DNA from: Ga0077555 sp050187415
GTDB taxonomy: Bacteria; Pseudomonadota; Alphaproteobacteria; Rhizobiales; Hyphomicrobiaceae
Reading direction: 5' to 3'
Length of the DNA stretch: 64,000 bases
NCBI GenBank assembly: GCA_050187415.1
Contig: JBFWXN010000002.1
Coordinates: 83,554 to 147,553, forward strand
Part shown: piece after piece, positions 9,257-18,380 of the stretch
How positions within the stretch are numbered: the first letter of the stretch is position 1
How the letters are laid out: every line of letters begins with the position of its first letter
The notes under the pieces: generated by a model
Database searches by the model: none
What the model saw: only the letters and a program-made list of their open reading frames with translations
What the model was told of the DNA's origin: nothing
Made by a program: the position numbers and the translations under genes

Positions 9257-10684
9257 ATGTCCACCACCCCCAACGTCGATCGCATCTGGACGCTCGTCGA
9301 CGCCAAGCGCGAGCCGTTCCAGGGCTTGTCCGACCGCGTCTGGGCGACGCCGGAGATCGCCTACACCGAGCACAAATCAGTGGCTGAGCATGTCGCCATG
9401 CTGAAGGCAGAGGGCTTTCACGTCACGGAGAACCTGGCTGGCATCCCGACGGCGGTCATGGGCGAAGCCGGCGAGGACGGCCCCGTGATCGCGATTCTCG
9501 GCGAGTACGACGCGTTGCCGGGCCTGTCGCAGGTTGGCGGCATCGCCGAGCCGAAACAGCTCGTCGCGGGCGGGCACGGGCATGGCTGCGGCCACAACAT
9601 GCTGGGCTCAGCCGCGCTGCTCGCCGCGACGGCCGTAAAGGACCTGCTCGCCGAGCAGGGCATCGCGGGCCGCGTGCGCTATTACGGCTGCCCGGCCGAG
9701 GAAGGTGGGGCCGCCAAGGGCTTCCTGGTGCGCGCGGGCGTCTTCGATGACGTCGACGTCGCCATTTCGTGGCATCCGGCGTCCTTCAATCGTGTGGACG
9801 AAGCCGAAAGCCTCGCCAACATGCGCGTCGATTTCACGTTTCATGGCCGCGCCTCGCACGCATCCGCATCGCCACACCTCGGCCGCTCGGCCCTCGACGC
9901 CGTCGAGCTGACCAGCGTCGGCGTGCAATATCTCCGCGAGCACATTCCAGCGGACAGCCGCATTCATCACGCCATTCTGGATGCAGGCGGTGTCGCCCCG
10001 AACGTGGTGCAGGCGGTGGCCAAGGTCCGCTATGCCATCCGTGCGCGCGACCTGACGGCCCTCAATGCCCTGGTACCGCGCGTCAAGCGGGTGGCCGAAG
10101 GCGCGGCCATGATGACCGAGACCAAGGTCGAGATGCAGGTCGTGAGCGCCGTTTCGAACCTGCTCTACAATACGCCGCTGTCGAACGCGATGCAGCGCGT
10201 GTTCGACCGGCTCGGCGGCCCGGGCTTCGACAAGGCCGACCACGAGTTCGCGGCCAAGATCCAGGCGACGCTCGGGCCCGACGACATCGCATCCTCCTTC
10301 CGCAAGGTCGGCGTGGAGCCGCACGCCGAACCGCTTTGCGACTACGTCGTGCCGATCGACCAGCGCGGAGTACCGATGATCGGCTCGACAGATGTTGGCG
10401 ATGTGTCGTGGAAGGTGCCGACGGTCCAGGCCCGGATCGCAACGCATGCCATCGGCACGCCGGGCCATTCCTGGCAGATCACCGCCCAGGGCGTCGTGCC
10501 GGCCGCGCACAAGGGCATGGTGCACGCGGCGAAAGTCATGGCGGGCACGGCCATGGAAGCACTTCGGAGTCCGAACCTGATCGCCGAGGCCAAGGCCGAT
10601 CACAAGAAGCGCACCGGCGGCAAACCGTATCAGTGTCCGATTCCGGATGACGTCCAGCCGCCGATCACGCCGCGACCGGCATAG
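9257..10684 (+). CDS. M20 family amidohydrolase, AbgB-like (aminobenzoyl-glutamate utilisation B type)
   Basis: A 475-residue cytoplasmic metallohydrolase of the M20/AbgB type. Metal-site motifs visible are GEYDALPG near residue 82, GHGHGCGHNM near 107-116 and CPAEEGGAAKG near 144-154. The lid domain contains FHGRASHASASPHLGRSALD, and the C-terminal part has STDVGDVSWKVPT with THAIGTPGHSW, as in AbgB of E. coli, which helps cleave p-aminobenzoyl-glutamate. The natural substrate here could be another N-acyl amino acid. It starts after a GAGG ribosome site and lacks an AbgA partner next door, which argues for caution about the exact substrate. Confidence 0.88.
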   Translation: MSTTPNVDRIWTLVDAKREPFQGLSDRVWATPEIAYTEHKSVAEHVAMLKAEGFHVTENLAGIPTAVMGEAGEDGPVIAILGEYDALPGLSQVGGIAEPKQLVAGGHGHGCGHNMLGSAALLAATAVKDLLAEQGIAGRVRYYGCPAEEGGAAKGFLVRAGVFDDVDVAISWHPASFNRVDEAESLANMRVDFTFHGRASHASASPHLGRSALDAVELTSVGVQYLREHIPADSRIHHAILDAGGVAPNVVQAVAKVRYAIRARDLTALNALVPRVKRVAEGAAMMTETKVEMQVVSAVSNLLYNTPLSNAMQRVFDRLGGPGFDKADHEFAAKIQATLGPDDIASSFRKVGVEPHAEPLCDYVVPIDQRGVPMIGSTDVGDVSWKVPTVQARIATHAIGTPGHSWQITAQGVVPAAHKGMVHAAKVMAGTAMEALRSPNLIAEAKADHKKRTGGKPYQCPIPDDVQPPITPRPA

Positions 10685-10725
10685 TCGAGACGCAGCGCCG
10701 GTCTCCCATCTCGGCATCGCCTCGC

Positions 10726-11628
10726 CTATCGCGGCTCGGGCTTGGCGATGCCTGGCTCGCCCGGCTGCTTCCGCTGTGGTGCGATTTGGACCAGCAGCGT
10801 TCCCGCGAGGATCAGCCCGGCACCCGCCCAGCCGATGGCCGGCAGATGCTCGCCGACAACCCACCATGCTCCGAATGCAGCAAACAGCGTCTCCGTCGAA
10901 ACGATGATCGCTGCCTCGCTGGGCCCCGTATGGCGCAGCGCGATCGAGAAGAGCGTGAAAGTGAGCGCGCTCGACAGGAGACCGACATAGGCCACTTCCA
11001 CCCAGGCCGCCGACAGATCGCCGAGCGAAACGGTCTCAACGGTTGGCGCCACGATCAGGCCGAGGCCCGCCACCACCGTGAACTGGAGCGTCGTGAACGC
11101 GACGGGGCGCGCAAGCCCGCCTGCCCGGCCGACAAGCACGACATGCAGCGCCCAGAAGGCTGCAGAGAAGGCAACCAGCGCATCCCCGGCCGCGAACGCG
11201 GTCAACGTGCCTCCTCCCAGGAGCCACGTGCCGCCGAACGAGAGCGCCACCGCAATGCCGACGATCGATGCGGGGCGACGGCCAAGCAGTGCCCAGGCCA
11301 CGAACGGTGTCACAACTACGTAGAGTGCGGTCAGGAAGCCCGTGTTCGTGACGGATGCCGTGACAAGCCCCCTCTGCTGCAAAACGGCGCCAACGAAGAA
11401 CGCAAGCCCCGCCGGCAGGGCCGCTCGCCAAACACTGAGCCACGATACATCGCCGCCCCTCATTTCTCGGAAAGCGAGCGGCGCCAAGGCAAGGCTCGCG
11501 ACGATCGCGCGGGCAGCCACGAACTGCACCGGCCCGACATGCTCCATCGCGGATTTCTGGAACAGGAAAGCGAAGCCCCAGATGGCGGCCGCTGAAAGGA
11601 GCAGGAGGTTCGCGTGGAGACGCCGCAT
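10726..11628 (-). CDS. EamA/DMT-superfamily transporter
   Basis: A 300-residue membrane protein with ten predicted helices in two EamA halves. It begins MRRLHANLLLLSAAAIWGFAFLFQ and has the typical helix 1 to 3 pattern (GPVQFVAARAIVA). The second half carries GLLSSALTFTLFSIALRHTGPSEAAIIVSTETLFAAFGAW, a standard EamA signature. It probably exports a small metabolite; the substrate is unknown. The open frame reaches 11718, but the upstream part is not hydrophobic, so the ATG at 11628 is used. The gene converges with the AbgB-like gene and is divergent from the DUF486 gene. Confidence 0.88.
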   Translation of the reverse strand: MRRLHANLLLLSAAAIWGFAFLFQKSAMEHVGPVQFVAARAIVASLALAPLAFREMRGGDVSWLSVWRAALPAGLAFFVGAVLQQRGLVTASVTNTGFLTALYVVVTPFVAWALLGRRPASIVGIAVALSFGGTWLLGGGTLTAFAAGDALVAFSAAFWALHVVLVGRAGGLARPVAFTTLQFTVVAGLGLIVAPTVETVSLGDLSAAWVEVAYVGLLSSALTFTLFSIALRHTGPSEAAIIVSTETLFAAFGAWWVVGEHLPAIGWAGAGLILAGTLLVQIAPQRKQPGEPGIAKPEPR

Positions 11629-11822
11629 GAACCGGCCGATTACCTCGTATCCGCCCGATGTGCAATTGAGCACACGCCTGCCGGGCCAAGGGCAGAGAAC
11701 GGAGCCTCGTCGTGACATGAAGCGTCCGGAATAGCCTTCCCCTCAAAACCGAGCGACCGGATCGCGCGTTTGGCGTATTCAGCCATGCTCGCGCATGTCG
11801 CACCGTCTCAACGAGGCACTCG

Positions 11823-12179
11823 ATGCAGCCCACTGGTATCTTCGCCTACATCGCACCGATCCTGCTACTCACAGCATCCAACATCTTCATGACGATTGCC
11901 TGGTACGGGCATCTTCGCTTCAGGGATTACCCGCTGCCGACCGTGGTGCTCGCGTCTTGGGGCATCGCGTTCGTCGAATACTGCCTCGCCGTCCCCGCCA
12001 ACCGCTACGGCTATGCCGTTTACACGGCGCCTCAGCTCAAGACCATGCAGGAGGTCATCACACTTTTGGTCTTCGCCGGCTTTTCGGCATTCGTCCTGAA
12101 GGATCCGCTCGGTTGGCCGCATGCCGTCGGCTTCACATTGATCGCAGCCGGCGTCGCCGTGATCTTCCTCGCGCGGTGA
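11823..12179 (+). CDS. DMT family protein, DUF486
   Basis: A 118-residue protein with four hydrophobic segments. The phrases ILLLTASNIFMTIAWYGHL, WGIAFVEYCLAVPANRYGY and FAGFSAFVLKDPLGWPHAVGF are characteristic of the DUF486 family, a small four-helix member of the drug/metabolite transporter superfamily. Its size suggests it works as a dimer, like other small multidrug-resistance-type proteins, but this is inference. The stop is 10 bases before the next gene, a TSUP permease, so the two are likely one operon. Confidence 0.88.
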   Translation: MQPTGIFAYIAPILLLTASNIFMTIAWYGHLRFRDYPLPTVVLASWGIAFVEYCLAVPANRYGYAVYTAPQLKTMQEVITLLVFAGFSAFVLKDPLGWPHAVGFTLIAAGVAVIFLAR

Positions 12180-12189
12180 GAGGCACCGC

Positions 12190-12960
12190 ATGGAGCCCTC
12201 CATTGCCGGCTGGGCCGCCCTGGCCCTCGCCGCCGCGGCGGGCGCCGCCCTGCAAGCCGCCACCGGATTTGGTTTTGCGATCCTCGCCGCCCCGGTATTT
12301 CTCGGAGTTCTGAAATCCACGTCCGCCGTGCCTATCCTCATTGCCCTGCACGTCGTGCAATGCCTGTTCACCGTGCCCCGGGTCTGGGCTCACGTCCCTT
12401 GGCGCGACTTCAAGCGCCTTGCGTCGGGGGCGGTGCTCGGCTGCCCCTTCGGCCTCCTGCTCTTCCGCTTCCTCGACGTACGCCAGCTCAAGCTTTGCGT
12501 CGGCATCGTCATCCTCGTGGTGACCGCGCTTTTGGCGTGGCGGCGACTCCGATCCACCGCTACCCAAATCACGACCGGCAATGCTGAACCACAGCCCGGA
12601 GCGGACACCGCGCGCGTCGTGACAGGCGCGCTCTCGGGTGTACTGACGGCCGTCCTCGTCATGCCGGGTCCGCCGCTGATGGTGAACTTGCTACGTAATC
12701 CCCTCCCAGCCGCGCGTGCCCGTGCTCTTTCGCTCAGTTTCTTTGCGGCCTGCTATCTCGCCGTCCTGATCGTGCACGCGGCCTCGGGAGAACTGAACGG
12801 GCCGGCAGCATCGATCATAGGCTGGCTCGTGGTGCCGGTGATCGCGGGTACTTGCGCGGGCCTGCATGCCATGCGTTGGCTGGCGGAGAGGCATTTCGCG
12901 CCGCTGATGACGGCGTTACTGCTGGCGGCAGGGCTAGGAGCCATTCTATCGGCGCTTTGA
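12190..12960 (+). CDS. TSUP family (TauE/SafE) membrane permease
   Basis: A 256-residue membrane protein with about seven to eight hydrophobic segments. The N-terminal QAATGFGFAILAAPVFLG and the second-half GALSGVLTAVLVMPGPPLMVNLLRN are the paired repeats of the sulfite exporter TauE/SafE (TSUP) family. Members export or import small anions such as sulfite, sulfoacetate or other organosulfur compounds; the substrate here is not determinable. It follows the DUF486 gene by 10 bases, suggesting co-expression, and is separated by about 220 bases from the M20 gene downstream. Confidence 0.85.
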   Translation: MEPSIAGWAALALAAAAGAALQAATGFGFAILAAPVFLGVLKSTSAVPILIALHVVQCLFTVPRVWAHVPWRDFKRLASGAVLGCPFGLLLFRFLDVRQLKLCVGIVILVVTALLAWRRLRSTATQITTGNAEPQPGADTARVVTGALSGVLTAVLVMPGPPLMVNLLRNPLPAARARALSLSFFAACYLAVLIVHAASGELNGPAASIIGWLVVPVIAGTCAGLHAMRWLAERHFAPLMTALLLAAGLGAILSAL

Positions 12961-13179
12961 TCGCCTGAGTGGCACATCAAGAGGTGCCCGCACTCATCGT
13001 CATGCCCCCACGGTCGGCGCTCGCAATGTTCGCGCTTCCAGAGCGTCGCCGCGGCTCGCTCCCTCGTACCTGGCACGCTCTTGCCGGCCAACAGGCTTTT
13101 GCGAGACGCTCTCTCGTGATCGAATGCGAGGCGGCCGGAGATGCCGATCGAAGAGCGGACCTGCAGGAGACGAGCGCAG

Positions 13180-14619
13180 ATGGCGACAAGCCAGACGAGT
13201 GGAACGCGGGGCGGGGCCATCGCCCGGATCGAGGCTTACGTGGACGGCGGACGTTTCGAGGCTGAGCTGGCGCGCCGAGTCGCGGTTCGCACCGAAAGCC
13301 AGAAGTTTCCGGACGCCTCGGCCATTGTAGAATGCCACCGCTATCTCGTGGAGGAAATGACGCCCGCCTTCGCCGCAATGGGCTTCACATCCAAGATCTA
13401 CGACAATCCGGTCAAGGGGCAGGGGCCCGTCCTGCTGGCGACGCGGATCGAAGATCCGAGCTTGCCCACCGTGCTTGGTTACGGCCACGGCGATGTCGTG
13501 CGCGGGATGGACGAGCAGTGGACCAAGGGCAAGGGGCCATGGGTGACCGCGCGCGATGGCGACAAGGTCTACGGGCGGGGAACCGCCGATAACAAGGGAC
13601 AGCACACCGTCAACATGGCGGCGCTGAAGGCCGTGATCGACGAGCGCGGCAAGTTGGGGTTCAACGCAAAGTTCATGATCGAGACCGGCGAGGAAGCCGG
13701 CTCCAAGGGACTGAAGGAGCTGGTTCGAGCCAATCTTGCCGACTTCGCGGCCGACGTGCTCATTGCTTCGGACGGGCCGCGCGTCAGGCAGGACCGGCCC
13801 ACGCTATCGCTCGGTTGCCGGGGCGCAATGAACTTCGATCTGGTGTGCGATCTGCGTGAGGGTGGCCATCACTCGGGCAACTGGGGCGGGCTGATCGCAA
13901 ATCCGGGTTTCCTGCTCGCACACGCGCTCGCCTCGATCGTGGGACCAAAGGGCGAGCTTTTGGTCGATGCACTGAAAGCGGCGCCGGCAACGGATGCCGT
14001 GAAGGAGGTGTTGGCCGACGTAGAGATCGATGGCGGCACGGAAGGTCCCAAGGTCGACGAATGGTGGGGCGAGCCAGGCATGCGGCCGGCCGAACGCGTC
14101 TACGCAGCCAATACGTTCAATATCCTCGCGTTCACGACAGGTACACCGGGACGACCGGTCAACGCCATTCCGCCGTCCGCCATCGCCAACTGCCAGCTTC
14201 GCTTCGTTGCGGGGACCGACACCCGGCAGATCGTGCCGGCGCTCGAGGCGCATCTCGCCCGGAACGGCCACGAGCACGTCAAAGTGCTGCCGCCGCCCGC
14301 CATCAACGACGGCACGTTCGGCGCGTCGCGCATCGAGCCGGACCATCCCTGGGCGATGTTCGTGCGCGGGTCGATCCAGCGTTCGTCGAATGCGAAGCCG
14401 GCCGTGATCCCATCTACCGGCGGCTCGATCTGCAACGACATTTTCACCGACGATCTCGGCATGCCGGCAATCTGGATTCCTCACTCCTATGCTTCGTGCT
14501 CACAGCACTGGCCCGACGAGCATATCCTGATACCCGTGATCCGCAGTGCTGCCGGCTTGATGGCCGGGCTTTATTGGGACATCGGAGCAGGTAGTGCTGT
14601 GCCGCCCCGCGCGGGCTGA
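13180..14619 (+). CDS. M20 family metallopeptidase/deacylase
   Basis: A 479-residue hydrolase of the M20 (ArgE/DapE/carboxypeptidase G2-like) type. Zinc-site motifs are LGYGHGDVVRGM, YGRGTADNKGQH and METGEEAGSKGL (reading IETGEEAGSKG here). The dimerisation domain carries CREGGHHSGNWGG-like residues, and the C-terminus has IPSTGGSICNDIF and PHSYASCSQHWPDEH, where the late histidine completes the metal site. It would cleave a dipeptide or N-acyl amino acid in the cytoplasm. I choose the ATG at 13180, preceded by GGAG; an ATG at 13141 would add 13 Arg-rich residues. The amidase gene follows after 20 bases, so the two probably act in one amide-degradation route. Confidence 0.88.
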   Translation: MATSQTSGTRGGAIARIEAYVDGGRFEAELARRVAVRTESQKFPDASAIVECHRYLVEEMTPAFAAMGFTSKIYDNPVKGQGPVLLATRIEDPSLPTVLGYGHGDVVRGMDEQWTKGKGPWVTARDGDKVYGRGTADNKGQHTVNMAALKAVIDERGKLGFNAKFMIETGEEAGSKGLKELVRANLADFAADVLIASDGPRVRQDRPTLSLGCRGAMNFDLVCDLREGGHHSGNWGGLIANPGFLLAHALASIVGPKGELLVDALKAAPATDAVKEVLADVEIDGGTEGPKVDEWWGEPGMRPAERVYAANTFNILAFTTGTPGRPVNAIPPSAIANCQLRFVAGTDTRQIVPALEAHLARNGHEHVKVLPPPAINDGTFGASRIEPDHPWAMFVRGSIQRSSNAKPAVIPSTGGSICNDIFTDDLGMPAIWIPHSYASCSQHWPDEHILIPVIRSAAGLMAGLYWDIGAGSAVPPRAG

Positions 14620-14639
14620 CAAGAACTGGGCGTGCAAAC

Positions 14640-16115
14640 ATGATGAAACGACAGGCTACAGAGCCATGCGACCTTCCCGCCGTCGAAGCGCGACGGCTCA
14701 TCGGGGCGAAAGTCTTGTCGCCCGTCGAGTTACTGGAAAGCTGCCTGAAGCGAACCGCCGAGACGAACACAGCCGTTAACGCGGTTGTCGCGCAGGACGA
14801 GGCTTTGGCACACGCAACAGCCAAAGAGCACGAGGCGGAGGTGATGGCCGGGAACCCGCTCGGCCTGCTCCACGGTTTGCCGGTCGGCATCAAGGACCTG
14901 GAGCCGGTGAGGGGCCTGCGATCGACCTGGGGCTCGCTGATTTTCAAGGATCACGTGCCGACCGAGGACGGCACGAACGTCGCCAACGTGCGGATGGCCG
15001 GGGCGAATATCTTCGCCAAGACCAACACGCCGGAGTTCGGCGCCGGCGCCAATACGCGCAATCGCGTCTACGGGGCGACCGGAAATCCGTTTGATCCGAC
15101 GCTGACGGCAGCAGGTTCGTCCGGCGGATCGGCAGTCGCGCTCGCGGTCGGGCAGATGCCGCTTGCCACCGGCTCGGACTACGGCGGATCACTCAGGACG
15201 CCGGCTGCCTACGGCGGCGTCGTGGGCTTCCGACCCTCGGTCGGCGTGGTACCCTCTCCCGATCGGTCGGCCGGGCTCGTGCCTTGGGGTGTGCTCGGAC
15301 CGATGGGCCGCTCGGTCGACGACGCCTATCTGCTTTTGCGAGCGCAAGTCGATGAGAACGTCAACGACCCCTATTCGACGGGCATTCTCGACCTGCCTGA
15401 AGTGCTGGTGCCGGCTGACCTCGCGAGTCTCAGGGTGGCGGTGACGGCCGACTTCGGCGAGGCCCCGGTGGCGCGCTCGATCCGTGCCGTGTTCGCCGAT
15501 CGCATGCGCCGGCTCGACGCTTGGGTCGGGCCCGCCGAGGAGACGCATCCGGATTTCTCCGGGTTGCACGACATCTTCGAGATCCATCGAGGTGTGGCGT
15601 TCGCCACGCAGCATCGGGAGAAGCTCGCCAAGCATCGCGACCTTCTCGATCGGAACGTGATCGACAACACCGAAAGCGGACTGAAGCTCGGCATGGCCGA
15701 GATCGGCCGGGCGATGGTCGAACAGCACGCCTTGATGAAACGGGTCAACGCCTTCTTCGACGATTGGGACGTGATGATTGCCCCAATGGCGGCGGTGTCG
15801 CCGTTTCCGCATTCGCAGCTGTTCGTCGAAGAAATCGACGGCGAACGGATGCCGACGTACATGCGGTGGCTGGCGCTCGCCTACGCTCCGACGATGGCGC
15901 TCTGCTGCGCCTGCTCCATTCCGTGCGGGCGCGACGACAAGGGACTGCCCTTCGGCGTGCAGGTGATCGGGCCGCGAGGCTCGGATTTGCACGTACTCCA
16001 GGTGGCTGTGGCGCTCGAAGCCGCATTTGCGAGCGAGGCGGATACCGTGCGGCCGGTGCCGGACATCGCCAAACTTGCCGCGCAGAGACCGGCTCGAGCG
16101 GGGAAAGGGGCGTAA
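14640..16115 (+). CDS. Amidase signature family hydrolase
   Basis: A 491-residue amidase with the complete Ser-cisSer-Lys triad: Lys85 in LPVGIKDLE, Ser160 in AAGSSGGSAVALA and the nucleophile Ser184 in GSDYGGSLRTPAAYGG. The C-terminal half is shorter and more variable, with a CCACSIPCG segment near the usual substrate channel. It hydrolyses a carboxylic amide to acid and ammonia; the family is too broad to name the substrate. It sits 20 bases after the M20 peptidase and 10 bases before the HD hydrolase, indicating a single transcript. GatA is unlikely because no gatB or gatC is adjacent and the sequence resembles stand-alone amidases. Confidence 0.92.
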   Translation: MMKRQATEPCDLPAVEARRLIGAKVLSPVELLESCLKRTAETNTAVNAVVAQDEALAHATAKEHEAEVMAGNPLGLLHGLPVGIKDLEPVRGLRSTWGSLIFKDHVPTEDGTNVANVRMAGANIFAKTNTPEFGAGANTRNRVYGATGNPFDPTLTAAGSSGGSAVALAVGQMPLATGSDYGGSLRTPAAYGGVVGFRPSVGVVPSPDRSAGLVPWGVLGPMGRSVDDAYLLLRAQVDENVNDPYSTGILDLPEVLVPADLASLRVAVTADFGEAPVARSIRAVFADRMRRLDAWVGPAEETHPDFSGLHDIFEIHRGVAFATQHREKLAKHRDLLDRNVIDNTESGLKLGMAEIGRAMVEQHALMKRVNAFFDDWDVMIAPMAAVSPFPHSQLFVEEIDGERMPTYMRWLALAYAPTMALCCACSIPCGRDDKGLPFGVQVIGPRGSDLHVLQVAVALEAAFASEADTVRPVPDIAKLAAQRPARAGKGA

Positions 16116-16125
16116 ACCCAGCGCA

Positions 16126-16677
16126 ATGAAGCGAAGCATCACGGGTATCGGTATCGTCATCAAGGCAGCGCATTTCGCGGCCGACAGGCACCGCGATCAA
16201 CGGCGCAAAGGCGTGCGTAACACGCCTTACATCAACCATCCGCTGGAGGTCGCAGACCGCCTCAGTCGGATCGGTGGCGTCGACGATCCGGTGGTGCTGG
16301 CGGCAGCGCTTCTGCACGATACCATCGAGGACACACACACCACGCGAGCGGACCTGGTTGCCGCCTTCGGCAACGACATTGCGGCCCTGGTGGCGGAATT
16401 GACCGACGAGCCCGGCATCACGTGGCAGCAAAGGAAACGTCAGGAGATCGATCACGCCCAGCATCTGTCGTATCGCGCGAAGATGATCAAGATTGTCGAC
16501 AAGACGTGCAACGTATCGGACACCATCACCAATCCACCGGGAGAATGGACGCTCTCGCGACGACGCGACTACCTCGAGTTTGCGGAACTCGTTGCCGATG
16601 GATGCCGGGGCGTCAATGATGCACTGGAGGCGGAGTTCGACCGGGTGATGGCCGAGGCCCGGGCGAAGATCGGTTAG
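16126..16677 (+). CDS. HD-domain phosphohydrolase, Mesh1-like (single-domain (p)ppGpp hydrolase family)
   Basis: A 183-residue protein made only of an HD domain. The metal-site residues line up with Mesh1/SpoT hydrolases: His38 in TPYINHPLEV, His64-Asp65 in ALLHDTIEDT with Glu68 and Asp69, and Asp125 in MIKIVDKTCNV. There is no synthetase, TGS or ACT domain, unlike the full-length Rel/SpoT protein expected elsewhere in the genome. Members cleave the 3'-pyrophosphate of (p)ppGpp, and some act on NADPH; which applies here is not known. It starts 10 bases after the amidase stop and is followed 23 bases later by the D-glutamate cyclase-like gene, so it is embedded in a catabolic operon. Confidence 0.85.
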   Translation: MKRSITGIGIVIKAAHFAADRHRDQRRKGVRNTPYINHPLEVADRLSRIGGVDDPVVLAAALLHDTIEDTHTTRADLVAAFGNDIAALVAELTDEPGITWQQRKRQEIDHAQHLSYRAKMIKIVDKTCNVSDTITNPPGEWTLSRRRDYLEFAELVADGCRGVNDALEAEFDRVMAEARAKIG

Positions 16678-16700
16678 ACTAGGGCGGAATTCGAATCCGA

Positions 16701-17570
16701 ATGGAGACGGCGATGGCACCGCAGGACGGCACATCGGCAGGGACCGGATTGGGGGCTGGCGCTGACGGGGCCTCTGGCCTGCAGAGCGCGGCCGCGACCG
16801 GTGAGGCCGCCCGCCGGCTCTTCCGTGGAGGCGGCTACACGGGCTTTACGCATGGCCTCGCGCCGGGCTTCGTGCAGGCCAATCTCGCCGTACTGCCAAA
16901 AGACCTCGCCTCCGACTTTTTGCGGTTCTGCCAGCTCAATCCGAAGCCGTGTCCGCTGATCGGCATGTCGCCCGCACCCGGCGATCCCGGCATGCCGGAA
17001 CTGGGCGCGGACCTCGACATCCGCACCGATATCCCGATGTACCGGGTCTGGCGCAAAGGAGAGCTGGTGGCCGAGGTCCCGGATATCAGCGAGTTCTGGC
17101 GGGACGACCTGGTGGCCTTCGCGCTCGGCTGCTCGTTCTCGTTCGAGGAGGCGCTGGTCGAGGACGGCCTCGAGCTTCGGCATCAGGTCTGCGGCGTCAA
17201 CGTGCCGATGTTCCGCACGAGCATCGCGTGCCAGCCGTGTGGACCGTTCCGTGGGCCGATGGTGGTCTCGATGCGGCCGTTCAAACCGGCGGACGCGATC
17301 CGCGCCGTGCAGATCACGTCGCGATTTCCGGCCGTTCACGGTGCCCCGGTCCACATCGGTCTGCCCGAAATGATCGGTATTCGCAATCTCGGCCGGCCGG
17401 ACTATGGCGATGCTGTCGAGGTGCGCAGCGATGAGTTGCCCGTATTCTGGGCCTGCGGAGTAACCCCGCAAGCCGTCATCGCGGCGATCGGACCCGAACT
17501 CGCCATCACGCATGCGCCCGGAGCGATGCTGGTGACGGACATTCGCAACAGCCGCCTCGCCGCGCTTTGA
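16701..17570 (+). CDS. D-glutamate cyclase-like/putative hydro-lyase (UPF0317, DUF1445)
   Basis: A 289-residue cytoplasmic protein of the DUF1445 family. Diagnostic stretches are YTGFTHGLAPGFVQANLAVLP, LNPKPCPLIG, DIRTDIPMYRVW, FALGCSFSFEEAL and THAPGAMLVTDI. The family includes the catalytic domain of mammalian D-glutamate cyclase, which turns D-glutamate into 5-oxo-D-proline, and bacterial members are commonly labelled putative hydro-lyases. It is the last gene of the run that begins with the M20 peptidase; spacing to the HD gene is 23 bases. A role in handling D-amino acid or lactam products of the amidase and peptidase is plausible but inferred. It converges with trcR. Confidence 0.87.
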   Translation: METAMAPQDGTSAGTGLGAGADGASGLQSAAATGEAARRLFRGGGYTGFTHGLAPGFVQANLAVLPKDLASDFLRFCQLNPKPCPLIGMSPAPGDPGMPELGADLDIRTDIPMYRVWRKGELVAEVPDISEFWRDDLVAFALGCSFSFEEALVEDGLELRHQVCGVNVPMFRTSIACQPCGPFRGPMVVSMRPFKPADAIRAVQITSRFPAVHGAPVHIGLPEMIGIRNLGRPDYGDAVEVRSDELPVFWACGVTPQAVIAAIGPELAITHAPGAMLVTDIRNSRLAAL

Positions 17571-17621
17571 CGGTAGGCGCCCGGCTGAAGCGGGGCGCGT
17601 CCGTCGATCGTCGACCTCGGC

Positions 17622-18380
17622 TCAGTCGTTGTCCTCGTCTGCATCTTCGTTCGGGCGCGTCAGCTCTTTCAGCTTGGCGAAAACTCGCGCGTCTTCTTCC
17701 TGGGCCGCCGCGGGACGCTCGTCTTCATCCTGCTCCGGGAAACCGTCGACGCCCGGCTGATCCCCGAGGCCCGGAATCGTCTCGCTGGCGGGAAGCAGCG
17801 TGCCCGCCTGCTGCGCGACAGGCGCAATAGACGCCTCCTGCCCTGCCGGCACCCGCTTCGAAGCCTTCCGCACCTCGGCATCGAGATCGACTTGCGAGCA
17901 CAGGCCAAGCGTTACCGGATCCTGCGGCTGCAGGTTTGACGAGTTCCAGTGCGTGCGGTCCCGGATGGCGGCGATCGTCGGCTTCGTGGTACCGACCAAA
18001 CGCATGATCTGGCTGTCTTTCAGCTCCGGATGGCTACGCAGCAGCCAGAGCACGGCGTTCGGACGGTCGTGACGGCGCGAGACCGGCGTATAGCGCGGGC
18101 CCTTCTTCGTCTTGACGACCGGCATCTCGTATTTCGGCTCGGCGAGGCGCAGGTGATACTTCGAGTTGCCCTCCGCGCGGGCGATTTCCTCGCGCGTGAG
18201 TTGGCCCGACGAGATCGGGTCCTGGCCCTTGATTCCCTGCGCAACGTCGCCGTCGGCGATGCCCTTCACTTCCAGGTTGTGAAGCCCGCACAGCTCCGCG
18301 ATCTGGTCGAATGTCAGCGACGTGTTCTCGACCAGCCAAACCGCAGTCGCTTTCGGCATCAATGGTTTACGATCGCTCAT
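17622..18380 (-). CDS. trcR: Cell-cycle transcriptional regulator TrcR (DUF1013)
   Basis: A 252-residue protein beginning MSDRKPLMPKATAVWLVENT, the highly conserved N-terminus of the alphaproteobacterial DUF1013/TrcR family. Two helix-turn-helix-like regions are visible: LTFDQIAELCGLHNLEVKGI near residue 23, and LKDSQIMRLVGTTKPTIAAI near 120. The C-terminal 70 residues are acidic and disordered (QDEDERPAAAQEEDARVF). The family is associated with RNA polymerase and cell-cycle control in Caulobacter-like bacteria. I use the ATG at 18380, eight bases after a GAAGG; an ATG at 18386 is too close to it. A GATTC (CcrM methylation site) lies about 30 bases upstream. Confidence 0.88.
   Translation of the reverse strand: MSDRKPLMPKATAVWLVENTSLTFDQIAELCGLHNLEVKGIADGDVAQGIKGQDPISSGQLTREEIARAEGNSKYHLRLAEPKYEMPVVKTKKGPRYTPVSRRHDRPNAVLWLLRSHPELKDSQIMRLVGTTKPTIAAIRDRTHWNSSNLQPQDPVTLGLCSQVDLDAEVRKASKRVPAGQEASIAPVAQQAGTLLPASETIPGLGDQPGVDGFPEQDEDERPAAAQEEDARVFAKLKELTRPNEDADEDND

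Noticed and set aside
13071..13084. Sigma-54-like promoter TGGCACGCTCTTGC upstream of the M20 gene
   Set aside because: The -24 and -12 elements match well, but GG and GC are separated by 9 bases instead of the strict 10, which normally abolishes function.
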